Below are positions 10,691 through 21,130 of a DNA stretch of 64,000 nucleotides, piece after piece. The DNA comes from Megascapheus bottae (lineage: Eukaryota; Chordata; Mammalia; Rodentia; Geomyidae). The stretch covers positions 2,294,001-2,358,000 of the forward strand of contig JANJXV010000129.1 of assembly GCA_024803745.1 (NCBI GenBank), given 5' to 3'. Both the position numbers and the translations under genes were made by a program. Each line of letters begins with the position of its first letter. Position 1 is the first letter of the stretch. The notes under the pieces are model-generated. The model saw nothing but the letters and a program-made list of their open reading frames with translations. It ran no database searches and was not told where the DNA came from.

Positions 10691-11326
10691 AAAAAATTTC
10701 GACAAGGGGCAAAATGCAGGCAGAGAAGGCACTGTGAAGCAAATGTTTTGTAAAGGATGAGAGCAATATCGACCCTTAAGTTTGGATCTTACCTAAGAAA
10801 GGCTCCTTGAGCCTGAGACCAGACTGGTAGTTGGGCCTAGTGGAAGACATTGGGATTGGGCAAATAAGGTGTGGTGTTTACTACATCCACATGTATATTG
10901 TGAGATTGGAGGAGAGATTCAGTCTCCAGTATGTCTTTGGTGAGGTCTTCTGTGAACAAGGATCTTTGGTCATTGGGCCCTGAAAGGTGACCCTGCCTCC
11001 CTCACAATGAAACAGAATATGGAACCCTGATAACCAAGCCACTGTAACTAACAAACAACTCAAGCCTAAGTTCACTTGGCCTGTGGCTCAGGAGGAAGAA
11101 AGATGTTGCTGTGCTGTTGCCAAAGGTCAGGAAACTCGAGTCTCAGGCATGGAAGTTGTGGATGTCTTACTCGAAGATGTACATGCTAGATCATTGCCAA
11201 GCCACAAATCCAGTATAACAGGCCTTTCTCTAAGAAGAAGGCCAGGAAAATCCAGGGTAAGCAGATGAGGTATATTTCTAAGAAGAAATGTATTTGACCC
11301 CATCATCCTCCCCACACACTACAACA

Positions 11327-12025
11327 TTCTTTTTTTAATTTTTTTATTGTAATTAGTAAAATGGTTACATGATTTTTGCCAGATAGAAAGTGCATTAATT
11401 CACATACATTGATACCCTTTCACATGTCTTGTTACCCTTTTCCCTCCAACCCCACACCCCCCACCCGTCTTGGTTTTCCCCCTTCCCTATCAAATTTCAA
11501 ATATCCAAATACAATTAAATTCAATATATCAGATAACAAAGTGAGATACTATACCAATATGGGAGAACCAAGGGACAGCAATGTAGATGAGAGACAACAT
11601 AGTACATGAAGGACAACAATCATTCATTATGTGGCTTTTGTTTCAATATCCTGGAGGTCTTTTCAATTAGCTTCACATTATATGGCCTTATATATGGTCT
11701 TTTGCTCTACTGCAAATCTCTGCTAGTAGAGCCCAAGGTTTCTACTGATTATGACGAATGAGGGAAACCATTGAGCCTAAGTTCCTTTGAGTCTGGCTTA
11801 CTTCACTTAATATGATTTGTTCTAAGTCTTTCCATTTCCTAACAAATGGGGCGATGTCATTCTTTCTGACAGCAGCATAGAATTCCTTTGTGTACAAATA
11901 CCACAACTTGTTGATCCACTCATCAACTGAGGGAAATCTGGGTTGGTTCCATATCTTTGCTATGGTGAACAGTGCTGCAATGAACATTGTTGTGCTAGTG
12001 GGTTTAGTATGCTCCACCTCCAGAT
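11327..12025 (-). mobile_element. L1 3' end (end of ORF2 plus 3'UTR)
   Basis: A T-run at 11332 is the A-tail of a minus-strand L1. The 3'UTR follows (TGTAATTAGTAAAATGGTTA), then the ORF2 C-terminus at 11742-12017, including FIAALFTIAKIWNQPRFPSV and FYAAVRKNDIAPFVRKWKDL. It is cut at about 12004 and joined to unrelated DNA. In copy B the same element continues to 45211, so copy A lost about 2.5 kb here. Confidence 0.85.
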
Positions 12026-12371
12026 TTTGGTAGTTTCATAACTACTTCATATGTTTTACTCTTTAAGGCTCATTAAGTCAAGAAGGGATTAAATACATTT
12101 ATATAATAGTAGAACATAACTCCTGCTGATTTGATGTGTGTGCAGATGATACACAGATTTATTAGGATTACTCAAAAGTTTTCTTCAAATTTTCAGTAGT
12201 AGACTGCTATGCTAACTGGTAGGTGATAGTAATGATGCTGAAATTCTATGAATCAGCTATGAAGCAGAATTTCAGGGGAGAGTATTTGCTAGGGACTTAA
12301 TTTGTAAGATGCATATCAAGAATATTGAACTATAACACCAAATGATGGAGGACTCAGCGTCACATTTTGTT

Positions 12372-12589
12372 GTTTTATGCAAGTCCTGGGACTTGAACCC
12401 AGGGCCTGGGAACTGTCCTTAGAAGTTTTTTTTTGCTTCAGGCTAGTGTTCTACCACTTTATCCACAGCTCCACTTCCAGATTTTTGGTAATGAACTGTA
12501 AATCAGAATATCATGCAATTTGTTTGGGCTGGATTCAAACCTGATTCTGTGTAGATAGGATTCCAAGTGTGAGCACACAGAGCCTGGCT
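12372..12589 (-). repeat. SINE, 7SL-like + Geo dimer
   Basis: CAAGTCCTGGGACTTGAACC to CACACAGAGCCTGGCT, minus strand, diverged. Duplicated at about 46474-46671. Confidence 0.75.
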
Positions 12590-12606
12590 AGTATCATTCA
12601 TCATTC

Positions 12607-12832
12607 AAGTCAAGGGACTGCAATTCTGCACCTGGGTCTTGTCACTGAGCTTTTCAGCTCAAGACTACTGCCCTATCCCTTGAGCCATAGGGCCACTTCT
12701 GGTTTTCTGGTGGTTAATTGGAGATAAGAGTCACATGGACTTCAGTGCCCAGGCTGACTTTGAACTGCTATCCTTGGATCCCAGCCTCTTGAGTAGCTAC
12801 ATTTACAAGTGTGAGCCACCATACCCGGCTAA
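12607..12832 (-). repeat. SINE, 7SL-like + Geo dimer
   Basis: GAGCTTTTCAGCTCAAGACT, GGTGGTTAATTGGAGATAAG and GTGAGCCACCATACCCGGCT give a full minus-strand copy. Duplicated at 46690-46913. Confidence 0.85.
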
Positions 12833-12837
12833 ATTAT

Positions 12838-13250
12838 TTTTAAGTTAATTTTTTGTTAAGTCAATATATAGTTGGCATACGGTTACATAAGTAATGAACA
12901 CATTTCTTAAGAAAATTGTTATCCCCTCCCTCCTTTTTCTCTGTTTTCCTACCCTCAGCCCCCTCTCCACCCAGATTGTTCAGTTCATTTCCGTTTAGTG
13001 TCTTCCAAGTATCACTGTTCAATTGGTTCACCCTTTTTCCTTTGGTTTTTTTTTTTTACCATTTTATTATACCCTCTCCATTCCCCAAATCACCTAAACC
13101 TATGTACAAGACACAGGGTACCCGAATTCAACACAGTGACTACAGAGAATAAAACTAAAGGGAAAAAGAAGAAAAGAGGTAAAAAGCAAAGAAAATGAAA
13201 GAACATCATACAGTACCTTAGAAGCAACAACACTGAAAAAACAAAACATA
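12838..13250. repeat. Dispersed repeat of undetermined class
   Basis: It begins AAGTCAATATATAGTTGGCA and includes a pyrimidine-rich stretch with CCCTCCCTCC. A shorter relative occurs at 19455-19570 (GATATACAAAGAG, ACATTTCTTGTAAACACTGT, TACCCCCTTCCC). That it recurs shows it is a repeat. It may be a 3'UTR piece of another L1 lineage. Duplicated at 46920-47330. Confidence 0.45.
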
Positions 13251-13255
13251 AAACC

Positions 13256-13400
13256 TTGGGCTGAAAATGAAGCTTGCCTAGCCTGTATGAAACCCTGGAT
13301 TCCATTCCTCAGCACCACATAAACAAAATCTGGAAGTGCCACTGTGACTCAGCTGGTAGATTTCTAACGTTCAGCACAGAGTATCTCCAAGTGACAAAAA
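13256..13400 (+). repeat. SINE, IDL-Geo, partial
   Basis: GAAGCTTGCCTAGCCTGTAT, then ATTCCTCAGCACCACATAAA, then GGAAGTGCCACTGTGACTCA. Duplicated at about 47337-47480. Confidence 0.75.
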
Positions 13401-13484
13401 TCTGTCACATTTAAGTCAGGCTTCAAAACTTTGCTAGGAACCAGTTACGTGATTTGGAAGAAAGTCCAGTTTTCAAAAAATCAC

Positions 13485-13716
13485 TAGCCAGGCGCTGGAG
13501 GGTCATAATTGTCATTGTACTAGCCAGGGAGAAGGTGATTCAAAGCCTTTGCAAGCAAAAAATGAAAACAAAAAAAACTGTAAGATTCTTCTCTCCACTT
13601 ATCCACCCAAAAACTAAGTGGAGTTGTGGCTAAAACTGGTACAGCATTAGCCTTGAGGAAAAAGAACTAAGAGACCTTGCCCAGGTCCAAAGTTCAAGCT
13701 CCCCACCAAGAAAGAA
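13485..13716 (+). repeat. SINE, 7SL-like + Geo dimer
   Basis: AGCCAGGCGCTGGAGGGTCA, then GTGGAGTTGTGGCTAAAACT, then GCCCAGGTCCAAAGTTCAAG. An old copy. Duplicated at about 47565-47800. Confidence 0.7.
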
Positions 13717-14528
13717 AAAAAAGGAGTCCAGATACCTTAGTTAAAAAAGTATATCTGGATATCTTAGTAGATTTTTCTGATCTCTCCTCATTCATCTGAT
13801 GGAACCACATAATCTTGATCCTGATCTGACTAAGAGCCTGCATTGTGCTTAATAAATTCATTCCACATATTCCAGTAGAATTTGGACAGCTAACAGCCAC
13901 TTACCAATGCTTTATTCTACGTTTAGGCCAGTATGTCTTCATACCATCTACACAGTCAGCTATATCATCTTTCCAGAAGTATCATTGAGTGTAGAACACT
14001 CAGAACTAAAATAATTGCATAAAGATCTAATAAAACCCCTTGATTCATTAAGAAAATTTCTGTACCACTTAGAGCAAGTACATTAGTGGTATTTACCTCT
14101 AGCCTCTTTTTTTTAAAAAAAATTATTAACATTGAATTTTACATCATATTTCAAATGTCACGTTTAACCAACAAGTATTCAAGAAGGGAATCGCTATACA
14201 ATCACTGGCACATAGATTTTAGAATATAGTAAAAATTAAGCTGAGTCTTTGTATGTCATAGATACAGATTAATCTATAATAAAACACATGTCTATAGAGT
14301 GTATAGTCTATCCTAGATTTTTATGTCTATGTAGTTATGTTTATATCTCCAAAATTATGTCCAGAACTTTGGGTATCAACTATTCAATCATCGCTCTACT
14401 ACTGTTTGAAACTAATATCCATATATTAAAGATACCATGTACCTTTTTTTCCGTGGTCTTGACTTATCTCACTCAACAGGATTCACTCTAATTTCATCCA
14501 CTACCCCAAAAATGCCATTATTATTTTT
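13717..14528. other. Spacer without recognised features
   Basis: AT-rich sequence with no repeat or gene that I can identify, on either strand. Conserved in copy B (about 47801-48607). Confidence 0.5.
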
Positions 14529-15085
14529 TTCTGTGCCGATCTTTTTTTATGTATTTATTTTTATTGTAATTTATAGAAGGGTTACATTATATTCACCAGA
14601 TAGAAGGTGCATTACTTCTCAAACTTTGATACCCCATGCAATGATATGGTCCCCATTTCCCTTCCCCTACCCCCACTCATGTTCATTTCCCCCCTTCCCT
14701 ATCCAATTTCAAATAACCAATTAGGCACATATGAAATATATCAGAAAACAAGGTGAAATATTGTAACAATATGATATAACCAAGGGATAGCAAAAGAGAT
14801 AAGAGATCACATAGTTCATTAAGGACAACAATCACTCATTATATGAGTTTTGTTTCTTTATCTTGGAGGTCCTTACATTTAGTGTCATACTATTTGTCAC
14901 GATGTCTCTAGATTTTGTTCTATTATAAATCTCTGGGAGCAGAGCCCAAGGTTTCTACTGAATTGGACAAATGAGTGAGACTCTTGGGCCTATGTTGCTT
15001 TGAGTTTGGCTTACTTCACTTAATATGATTTTTTTCCTTTTCATCCACTTCCCCGAGAATGCCATTATTTTATCTTGTCGGTTGG
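14529..15085 (-). mobile_element. L1 3' end fragment, older lineage
   Basis: TTTTTATTGTAATTTATAG followed by AAGGGTTACATTATATTCAC parallels the L1 3'UTR at 11340, and the block ends in GCTTACTTCACTTAATATGA, as at 11805. Only 3'UTR and the extreme end of ORF2 remain. Duplicated at about 48608-49120. Confidence 0.7.
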
Positions 15086-15099
15086 CTATGTATCATTCC

Positions 15100-15101
<2 letters not shown>

Positions 15102-15138
<37 letters not shown>
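15102..15138 (+). repeat. (TG)n microsatellite
   Basis: About 18 TG units. The copy-B counterpart (49169-49222) is longer and has interruptions (GTGCGTGCGTTTG). Confidence 0.95.
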
Positions 15139-15140
<2 letters not shown>

Positions 15141-15204
15141 CACATATTTTGTAGTAGGGCATCTGGTTGTTTCCATCATCCAGCCTCATTTTCTACAGAT
15201 ATTT

Positions 15205-16352
15205 TTATAGTCTCTTTTTTCTTTTCAGGGTAATGTATAGAGGGGTTACGATTACATTTACAGGTAGTGGACTGCATTACTTCTCACACATTTATTCCAC
15301 TCCACATGTTTTTGTCCCCAGTTCCCTCTCCCCTCCCCTTCCCAATCATCTTGTTTCCCCCCTTCCCTTTCCTATTTGACATAAACAAATAAACATATAT
15401 ACAATATGCCAGGGAAAAAATCAGATACAGTAACAATCTGACATTAACCAAAGGGCAAAATAAGAGATGAGAAATAACATAGTAGTTTAAGGACAAAAAT
15501 CAAAGAAGATTAAGAGCAACGATGACACAAGATATAGCTCTTGTTCCCATATCCTAGAGATCCTTTCATTTAGTCTCATCCTATATGACCTTATATACCT
15601 AGGTTTTTGAGTTATTGTAATCCTCTGCTAGGAGAGTCCTAGATGTGAACTAATTGTTACAAATGAGGGAAACCATTGAGCTTATGTTTCTTTGGGTCTG
15701 GCTTGCTTCACTAATATGAATTTTTCCAAGTCTTTCATTTCCTAACAAATGGGGCGATGTCTTTCCTTCTGATGGCAGCATAGCATTACATTGTGTATAA
15801 GTACCACATCTTCTTGATTCAGTCATCTACTGAGTGGCATCTCGGTTGGTTTCATAGCTTTGCTATGGTAAATAGTGCTGCAATGAGCATCATTGTGCTA
15901 GTGGCTTTAGTATGTCCTTTTTTCTGGACAATTGGGTAGATGCCAAGTAGTGGATTTGCTGGATCATAGGGGAGCTCTATGTTAAGTCTTTTGAGGAACC
16001 ACCACACTGCTTTCCCTAGTGGTTGAACGAGTTTACACTCACACCAACATTGTAGGTGTGATCCCCCTGGTCACTTCCCCACCAGTATCTCTTATTAGAT
16101 TTTTTGATAATGGGCATTCTGACTGGAGTCAGGAGGAATCTCAAAGTTGTTTTGATTTTCATTTCCGTTATTGCTAGACATATGGAGCATTTCTTCATGT
16201 ATCTAAAGCCCATTTTAATTTTTTCTTCAGAGAATACTCTTTTAAGTCTTTAGCCCACCTTTTAATCGGATGGTTGTTTCTTTGAAGATTTGTTTGGGAG
16301 AGATTCATTTTTTTTAGCTATAGATATATTTTAGATAACTACATATATTTTT
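15205..16352 (-). mobile_element. L1 3' end fragment (3'UTR and ORF2 C-terminus)
   Basis: Pyrimidine-rich 3'UTR with GGGTTACGATTACATTTACA, then ORF2 C-terminal remnants, including LTPVRMPIIKKSN encoded at about 16110 on the minus strand. Frames are broken. Bases 15937-16363 are missing from copy B, with a 1-base overlap at the junction. Confidence 0.75.
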
Positions 16353-16363
16353 GTAGAAAAAAG

Positions 16364-16510
16364 AATGGAAGCCATTATGCTGGCTCACAACTTAATTTCA
16401 GCTACTTAGGATGCTCAGGGCTTAGGATCACAGGTCAAAGCCAACCAGGGCCCTACAGTGTGTGAGATCAAACTCTGTGAACATACAATGACTGTAAGAG
16501 GAATCTCACT
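16364..16510 (+). repeat. SINE, 7SL-like left half
   Basis: TGCTGGCTCACAACTTAATT, AGCTACTTAGGATGCTCAGG and GGTCAAAGCCAACCAGG: an old left half. Duplicated at 50016-50160. Confidence 0.7.
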
Positions 16511-16705
16511 GCCTGGGAATGTAGCCTAATGGTAGAGTGCTCACCTAGAATGCATGAAGACCTAGGTTCTATTCACCGGTACCGCATACTCAGAAAAAAA
16601 GGTAGAAGTGGCGCTGTGTCTCAAGAGGCAGAGCACTCACCTTGGGCAAGCGAGTCCAATGAAAATGTCTAGGCCTGAATCCAAGCCGTAGGACTGGCAA
16701 AAAGA
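16511..16705 (+). repeat. SINE, IDL-Geo
   Basis: GCCTAATGGTAGAGTGCTCA, then GTTCTATTCACCGGTACCGC, then AGAAGTGGCGCTGTGTCTCA and TAGGACTGGCAAAAAG. Full length. Duplicated at 50161-50360. Confidence 0.85.
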
Positions 16706-16814
16706 GAAAAAAGAGCAATCTTACTTAAGTAACAAGGAATGTACCCTATATTTATACAGACTGAAAAATTCATTAAGAAATTAGAAAATATGTATAAAGT
16801 GCATAATTTCTTTG

Positions 16815-16908
16815 GTGTGTTGGCACTGGGTCTTCAACTGAGTGCTTCAGCTCTATCCCTGACCTTTTCTGCTCAAGGCTAGCACTCTACAAATGCAGCC
16901 CCACATCA
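16815..16908 (-). repeat. SINE fragment
   Basis: GCTCAAGGCTAGCACTCTAC inside a short, diverged minus-strand Geo half. Duplicated at about 50465-50558. Confidence 0.55.
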
Positions 16909-17121
16909 ACTATCTTCAATTGAGATATAAGCGATGAATATTTCAGGGTGCTTCATGAAAAACATTTTTATAAATTGAAACTTTCAACACAGTCTTATTT
17001 TAGTATGAATGTTGAGATGGGAAGAGACAGAAAAAGTGAAATGTTTCCTGATCCCCATAGAGAAGAGACTCAGCAGAACCACTGTGGTCTGCAGGCTTCT
17101 TTGTGAGTTTTGTTTGCTTGT

Positions 17122-17335
17122 TTGATTTTTGTCAATTGTGGGGCTTGAACTCTGGTCCTGGGCACTGTCCCTGAGCTCTTCAGCAAAAGGCTAGTGCTTT
17201 AATCTGTGAGCCACAGTGCCACTTCTGGTTTTTCTGGCAGTTAACTGGGTACTTTGGCTGGCTTTAAACTTTGATTCTCAGATCTTAGCCTCCTGAGTAG
17301 CTAAGATTATAGGTGTGAGGTACCATTACCAGGCT
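17122..17335 (-). repeat. SINE, 7SL-like + Geo dimer
   Basis: GTGGGGCTTGAACTCTGGTC to AGGTACCATTACCAGGCTG. Full minus-strand copy. Duplicated at about 50783-50990. Confidence 0.85.
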
Positions 17336-17691
17336 GCTGCTCTGTTACTATGCAGGTTCTGGATCAAGAACTTCAAGTTCTTACTTCAATTTTTTTTCTC
17401 TTGCCTGATACTCTGCCATTTGAACGAAGCCCCAGTTCCTGGTCTTTGTTGGTTAATGAGAGATATTATGATTTTCTAATATTCAGAGGAATGATTATAA
17501 AACCCAGCATTTTACTTACTTGAATAAATTAAGAGACAGGACCTAGTGAGATGGAAAACAAAATTTTTTTTCAAGTTGCTATCCTGTTCTAATGCATAAG
17601 TCTGGTGTTTTGCTTACACACAAATATGTATTTTACCAGTTTCTACTCTATTTTTGCTTAGCTTAAAACCACCACTGCCATTTCATAGATT

Positions 17692-17970
17692 TTGTTGTTG
17701 TTGTTTGCGGTGCTTGAACTCTGTGCCTGGGCTGTTCCTCAGATCTTCAGTTCAATGCCAGTGCTCTACTACTTTTGATTTGGCCAGTCCTGGGCTTGAA
17801 CTCAGGGACTGAGCACTGTCCTTATATTTTCTCAAGGCTAGGGCTCTACCACTTCAGCCTCAGCACCACTTCCAGCATTTTTCTATGTATGTGATATTGA
17901 GGAATTGAACCCAGGTCTTCGTGCATGCTAGGCAAGCACTCTACTACTAGGCCAAACTCCCAGCCCAAAA
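17692..17970 (-). repeat. SINE fragment plus full IDL-Geo SINE
   Basis: A short Geo half at 17692-17775 is followed by a complete minus-strand IDL-Geo (17777-17970) ending GGCCAAACTCCCAGCCC. In copy B the matching SINE is cut after CCAAACTC at 51613, where satellite begins. Confidence 0.85.
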
Positions 17971-18002
17971 TTATTCATCATTACTATTAGCTATCTTCTT
18001 TT

Positions 18003-18235
18003 TTATTATTGATTCGTCATGGTGCTTGGACTTTGGGCCTGGACTGTCCCTGACCTCTTCAACTCAAGGCTAGCGCTCTTCCTCTACAGCTCCATTTCTG
18101 GTTTCTGGTAGTTAATTGGTGATGTAAGTCTCACAAACATGTGTCCAGGCTGGCTTTGGGCTTTGAACCAAGATCCTCCGATCTCAGCCTCCATAGTAGG
18201 TAGAATTACACGCTTCAGCCAGCAGTGCCTGACTG
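18003..18235 (-). repeat. SINE, 7SL-like + Geo dimer
   Basis: CATGGTGCTTGGACTTTGGG to CAGCAGTGCCTGACTG, minus strand. This lies just beyond the duplicated block. Confidence 0.8.
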
Positions 18236-18238
18236 TTT

Positions 18239-18362
18239 GATGTCTCTGTCTCTGTCTCTCTGTCTCTGTCTGTCTCTGTTTGTCTGCCTGTCTTTCTCTC
18301 TCTCTCTGCCTCTCTCTCTGCCTCTCTCTCTGTCTCTGTCTCTGTCTCTGTCTCTCTCTGTC

Positions 18363-18416
<54 letters not shown>
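18239..18416 (+). repeat. (TCTG/TC)n microsatellite
   Basis: About 178 bases of almost pure pyrimidine with scattered G, grading into pure (TC)n at the right end. The Ser/Leu-rich and Arg/Glu-rich open frames here are artefacts of the repeat. Confidence 0.97.
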
Positions 18417-18418
<2 letters not shown>

Positions 18419-18945
18419 GGTTGTAACACTTTAATTGTGCACCTGGGCAGTGTCCCTGGGCTCTTCAGCTCAAGGCTACAACCTTAAACACCTTGAGCCA
18501 CAGTGTCACTTCTGGTTTTCTGGTGCTTAAGTGGAAGTAACAGTTTCATGGACTTTAGTGTCTGGCCTGGCTTGAACTGTGATCCTCAGAACCCAAGCTT
18601 CTGAGATCATTTCCAGCTTTTTTTTGTTGTAAGTGGAATAGAGTAATTGAACACAGGGCTTTGTGCATACTAGGCAAGCAAACTACCACTAGTGTGCACT
18701 CCAGCCTTGGATAAGGGCTTTCTTTTTCTTTTTTTCACTCATGGGGCTTGAACTCTGGGCGTGGATGTTTACCTTAAGCTCTTCAGCTCAAGGCAAGAGC
18801 TCTACCACTTGAGGCACATTGTCATTTTGAATTTTCTGCCTTATTTGGAAATAAGATTCTCACAGATTTTTATGCCTGGGCCATCTTTGAACCTCGATCC
18901 TCCAGGGTAGCTAGGATTACCAGGGTGAGCCACCAGTCACGGGCA
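18417..18945 (-). repeat. Cluster of SINEs (7SL-Geo, IDL piece, 7SL-Geo)
   Basis: 18418-18612 is a 7SL-Geo dimer (CTGGGCTCTTCAGCTCAAGG). 18613-18712 is an ID-like half (TACTAGGCAAGCAAACTACC). 18720-18945 is a second 7SL-Geo dimer (GGGGCTTGAACTCTGGGCGT). All are on the minus strand, one behind the other. Confidence 0.8.
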
Positions 18946-18954
18946 TTAAATTAT

Positions 18955-19056
18955 TATTTTTTGCATTTCCTATGGCTTCAACTCATGGCCAGAGCACTGT
19001 CCTAGGGCTTGCTCAAGGATAGCACTTTACTTCAGCCAGCCAACTCCCGGTCCAAA
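18955..19056 (-). repeat. SINE right-half fragment
   Basis: CAACTCATGGCCAGAGCACT, then CCTAGGGCTTGCTCAAGGAT, then AACTCCCGGTCC. Minus-strand Geo piece. Confidence 0.6.
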
Positions 19057-19204
19057 TAGGCCACTCTTGAAGCTAGAATTACAGAGATCTGCCATAATAC
19101 TGGCATGTCGTTATCTAAGTATATAATTTTTCTTCTATTTTTGATGGCTTTTCCTAAGTGTACATATTTCCTACATATTTTATGGAAAACTTCCTTCCCA
19201 CTGG

Positions 19205-19407
19205 GGCCATAAGTTAAGCCTAGTGGAAGAGTTCTTGCCGAGCATGAATGAAGACCCAAGATCAATTCCTCAGCACAACATAGATAAAAAAAGATAAAAG
19301 TGCTGCTGTGGCACATGTGATAGAACTTGCGCCTTAAGAATAAACAAAAACAAAAACAAGGATCGTGCTCAGGTCCTGAGTCTAAGCCCAGTACTGGCAA
19401 AAAAAAA
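19205..19407 (+). repeat. SINE, IDL-Geo
   Basis: AAGCCTAGTGGAAGAGTTCT, then CAATTCCTCAGCACAACATA, then AAAGTGCTGCTGTGGCACAT, ending in a run of A. Confidence 0.85.
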
Positions 19408-19454
19408 ATTCTGCCTAAAGTAGACATAGAAACTTATTGTACTTTTCAAAAAAT

Positions 19455-19570
19455 TTGTTGTCAAGGTGATATACAAAGAGATTGCTCTTACATATGTAAT
19501 GAGTACATTTCTTGTAAACACTGTTACCCCCTTCCCCGTTTTCTCTTTCCCTTCCCCTCAAGTCATAAAT
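19455..19570. repeat. Dispersed repeat related to 12838-13250
   Basis: It shares the order of GATATACAAAGAG, TAATGAGTACATTTCTT and TACCCCCTTCCC with the repeat in copies A and B. Class undetermined. Confidence 0.45.
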
Positions 19571-19986
19571 TTCAATTATAACAAATATATATGTATTTTC
19601 ATTTCTGAAAAAAATAATTTAAAATGTGTTCAAATAAATGATGTAGGATGATATATTTATCAAAATGGATTACTTGAACTCTAAAATAAACATTCTAGGT
19701 AATTTTTCCCATAAAATTGTAGTAATGCTATAAAAATAATAAAAAGGGAATTTTAGTTATTAATTTCTTATGTTTTACCTTTAACATTATTACACTAAGA
19801 GTACTGTTTATGGTATTAATACAGACAGCATGAAATATGATTATGTAAAAAAATTAAATGATTAAAAATAGTAAGGTTGGGGGCCAGTAGTTTGGCTTGG
19901 TGGCACACACCCTGGACTGGCAAAAAAGAAGTAGGGTTAGATAAAACAGATTTATTTCCAAATGTGTGGAAAATGGTATGATTTCT
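19571..19986. other. AT-rich spacer
   Basis: No gene. A SINE-like scrap near 19880-19930 ends GGACTGGCAAAAAAGAAG. Confidence 0.5.
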
Positions 19987-20180
19987 TGTTTGGCTAGTCC
20001 TGGGGCTTGAACTGAGGGACCAGGAACTGTCCTTGGCCATATTTGTTCAAGGGTGGCACTCTGACACCTGAGCCACAGTGCCCAATCTACTTTTTCTGTG
20101 TATTCAGTGCCGAGGAATTGAATCAAGGTCTTCTTGTATACTAGGCGAGCACTCTACAACTAGGCCACATTCAAAGCCAA
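19987..20180 (-). repeat. SINE, IDL-Geo
   Basis: GGCTAGTCCTGGGGCTTGAA, CACCTGAGCCACAGTGCCCA and GGCGAGCACTCTACAACTAG. Full minus-strand copy. Confidence 0.85.
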
Positions 20181-21130
20181 AGTAGATTTTTGATGCTATT
20201 GTGGAGTTTTAATTTTCTTAAATATTTGTACAAAGCACAATGGATATATAAACAGACTTGAACTCACAGAACAGAGTCCCACATAATATTACAGTTACTC
20301 TGGCACTTCTCCCGATTGACAAAACACATTTCCAGGCATCTGCTCTGTCCTTAAGCTTTGGTAGCTGACTTGTCTTTCCATGGAGGCCTGGCCTGGATTC
20401 CTGGTGATTCCATGCATTTCATAGTTCCCTGTATATCCAGTAAGGTTGTCTTCTATGGGACCAGGCCTGTCTGGTTTTTGGCCCATCCAGGACCTATGTG
20501 TCTGAGGTCTCACATTATAAATGGAAAATAAAACACAGTATAATAAGCACTGAAGAACTGCACACCATAATATTAACAATGAGATTTTAATAGTTAGCAA
20601 AGTAAATACAATGAATACTTGACAAGAATCATGAGGGCAAGATAAAGAGATGTCTTTTTAGGAAGGGGACAGGGAAGCTCTAAATCCAGACTGGCCTCCA
20701 AGTTGCCTTCAGACAGTAATTCTCCTTCAGAGTGCTCAGAAGGGTCTCCTTCCTCATGAGAAACAGAATGTCCTTCCTGAGTTAAGAGGGGGATGGATTC
20801 TGGTTTGTCGAATGGAGATTGAGTCTCTTTTAGCGAGATGGATGGGTCTGGATATTCTGTGAGGATGGATTCATTTTCCTCCAATGAATCCAGTATTGAG
20901 AGTACACTTGCTGCTTCCCATGGGGACATTTTCCATGAGCCCAGCGTGTGCCCCTTCAGCTTGCACAATAAGTGGAGTGTTACTCTGACTCAGATGGACT
21001 GACTCTGGGTGGAGTGTGAAAGGAAATGGAAGGAAATCTGGCTGCTCTTTTTCTTCCTCCATAGTATCTGCAGGTTCAACTGTGTCACACATGGGGTTCA
21101 GAGCAAAAGGTATATCCACAGGACTCTAAA
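20181..21130 (-). other. Acidic open frames, possible remnant of an unrecognised gene
   Basis: Repeat-poor sequence. On the minus strand one frame is open from about 21119 (PFALNPMCDTVEPADTMEE, then PFPFTLHPESVHLSQSN) and a second frame takes over near 20900 (LDSLEENESILTEYPDPSI), running to a hydrophobic end LYLALMILVKYSLYLLC near 20600. The two frames overlap around MENVPMGSS/KMSPWEAAS, so a frameshift would be needed to join them. The composition (acidic, Ser/Pro-rich, hydrophobic tail) is protein-like, but I do not recognise a family. It could equally be chance, since only about 170 codons are involved. It lies downstream on the minus strand of the homologous segment at 23.0-24.4 kb. Confidence 0.25.

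Larger units (their letters stand above)
9854..11326 (+). repeat. Three-copy segment, copy 1 (inverted homologue at 23.0-24.4 kb)
   Basis: From about 9960 this matches the reverse complement of 23035-24385, and matches 41565-42930 directly. Landmarks are GTCTACGTTGAGGGAAAG at 9975 and CCAGTATGTC at 10925. It contains two SINEs at matching positions, so the segment was copied after they inserted. Short open frames exist in several frames (for example SLQYVFGEVFCEQGSLVI, plus strand) but frames are not conserved between copies, so I call no gene. Confidence 0.75.

Noticed and set aside
10881..11315. Minus-strand frame CEGGRVTFQGPMTKDPCSQK conserved in all three copies of the 1.35-kb segment
   Set aside because: All six frames are fairly open here and the copies are close relatives, so conservation of one frame says little. 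No domain is recognised. Kept only as part of the repeat entry.
18184..18434. Arg/Glu-rich and Ser/Leu-rich open frames on both strands (also 31315-31551 and 35071-35253)
   Set aside because: They are produced by simple TC, TCTG and TTTC repeats.
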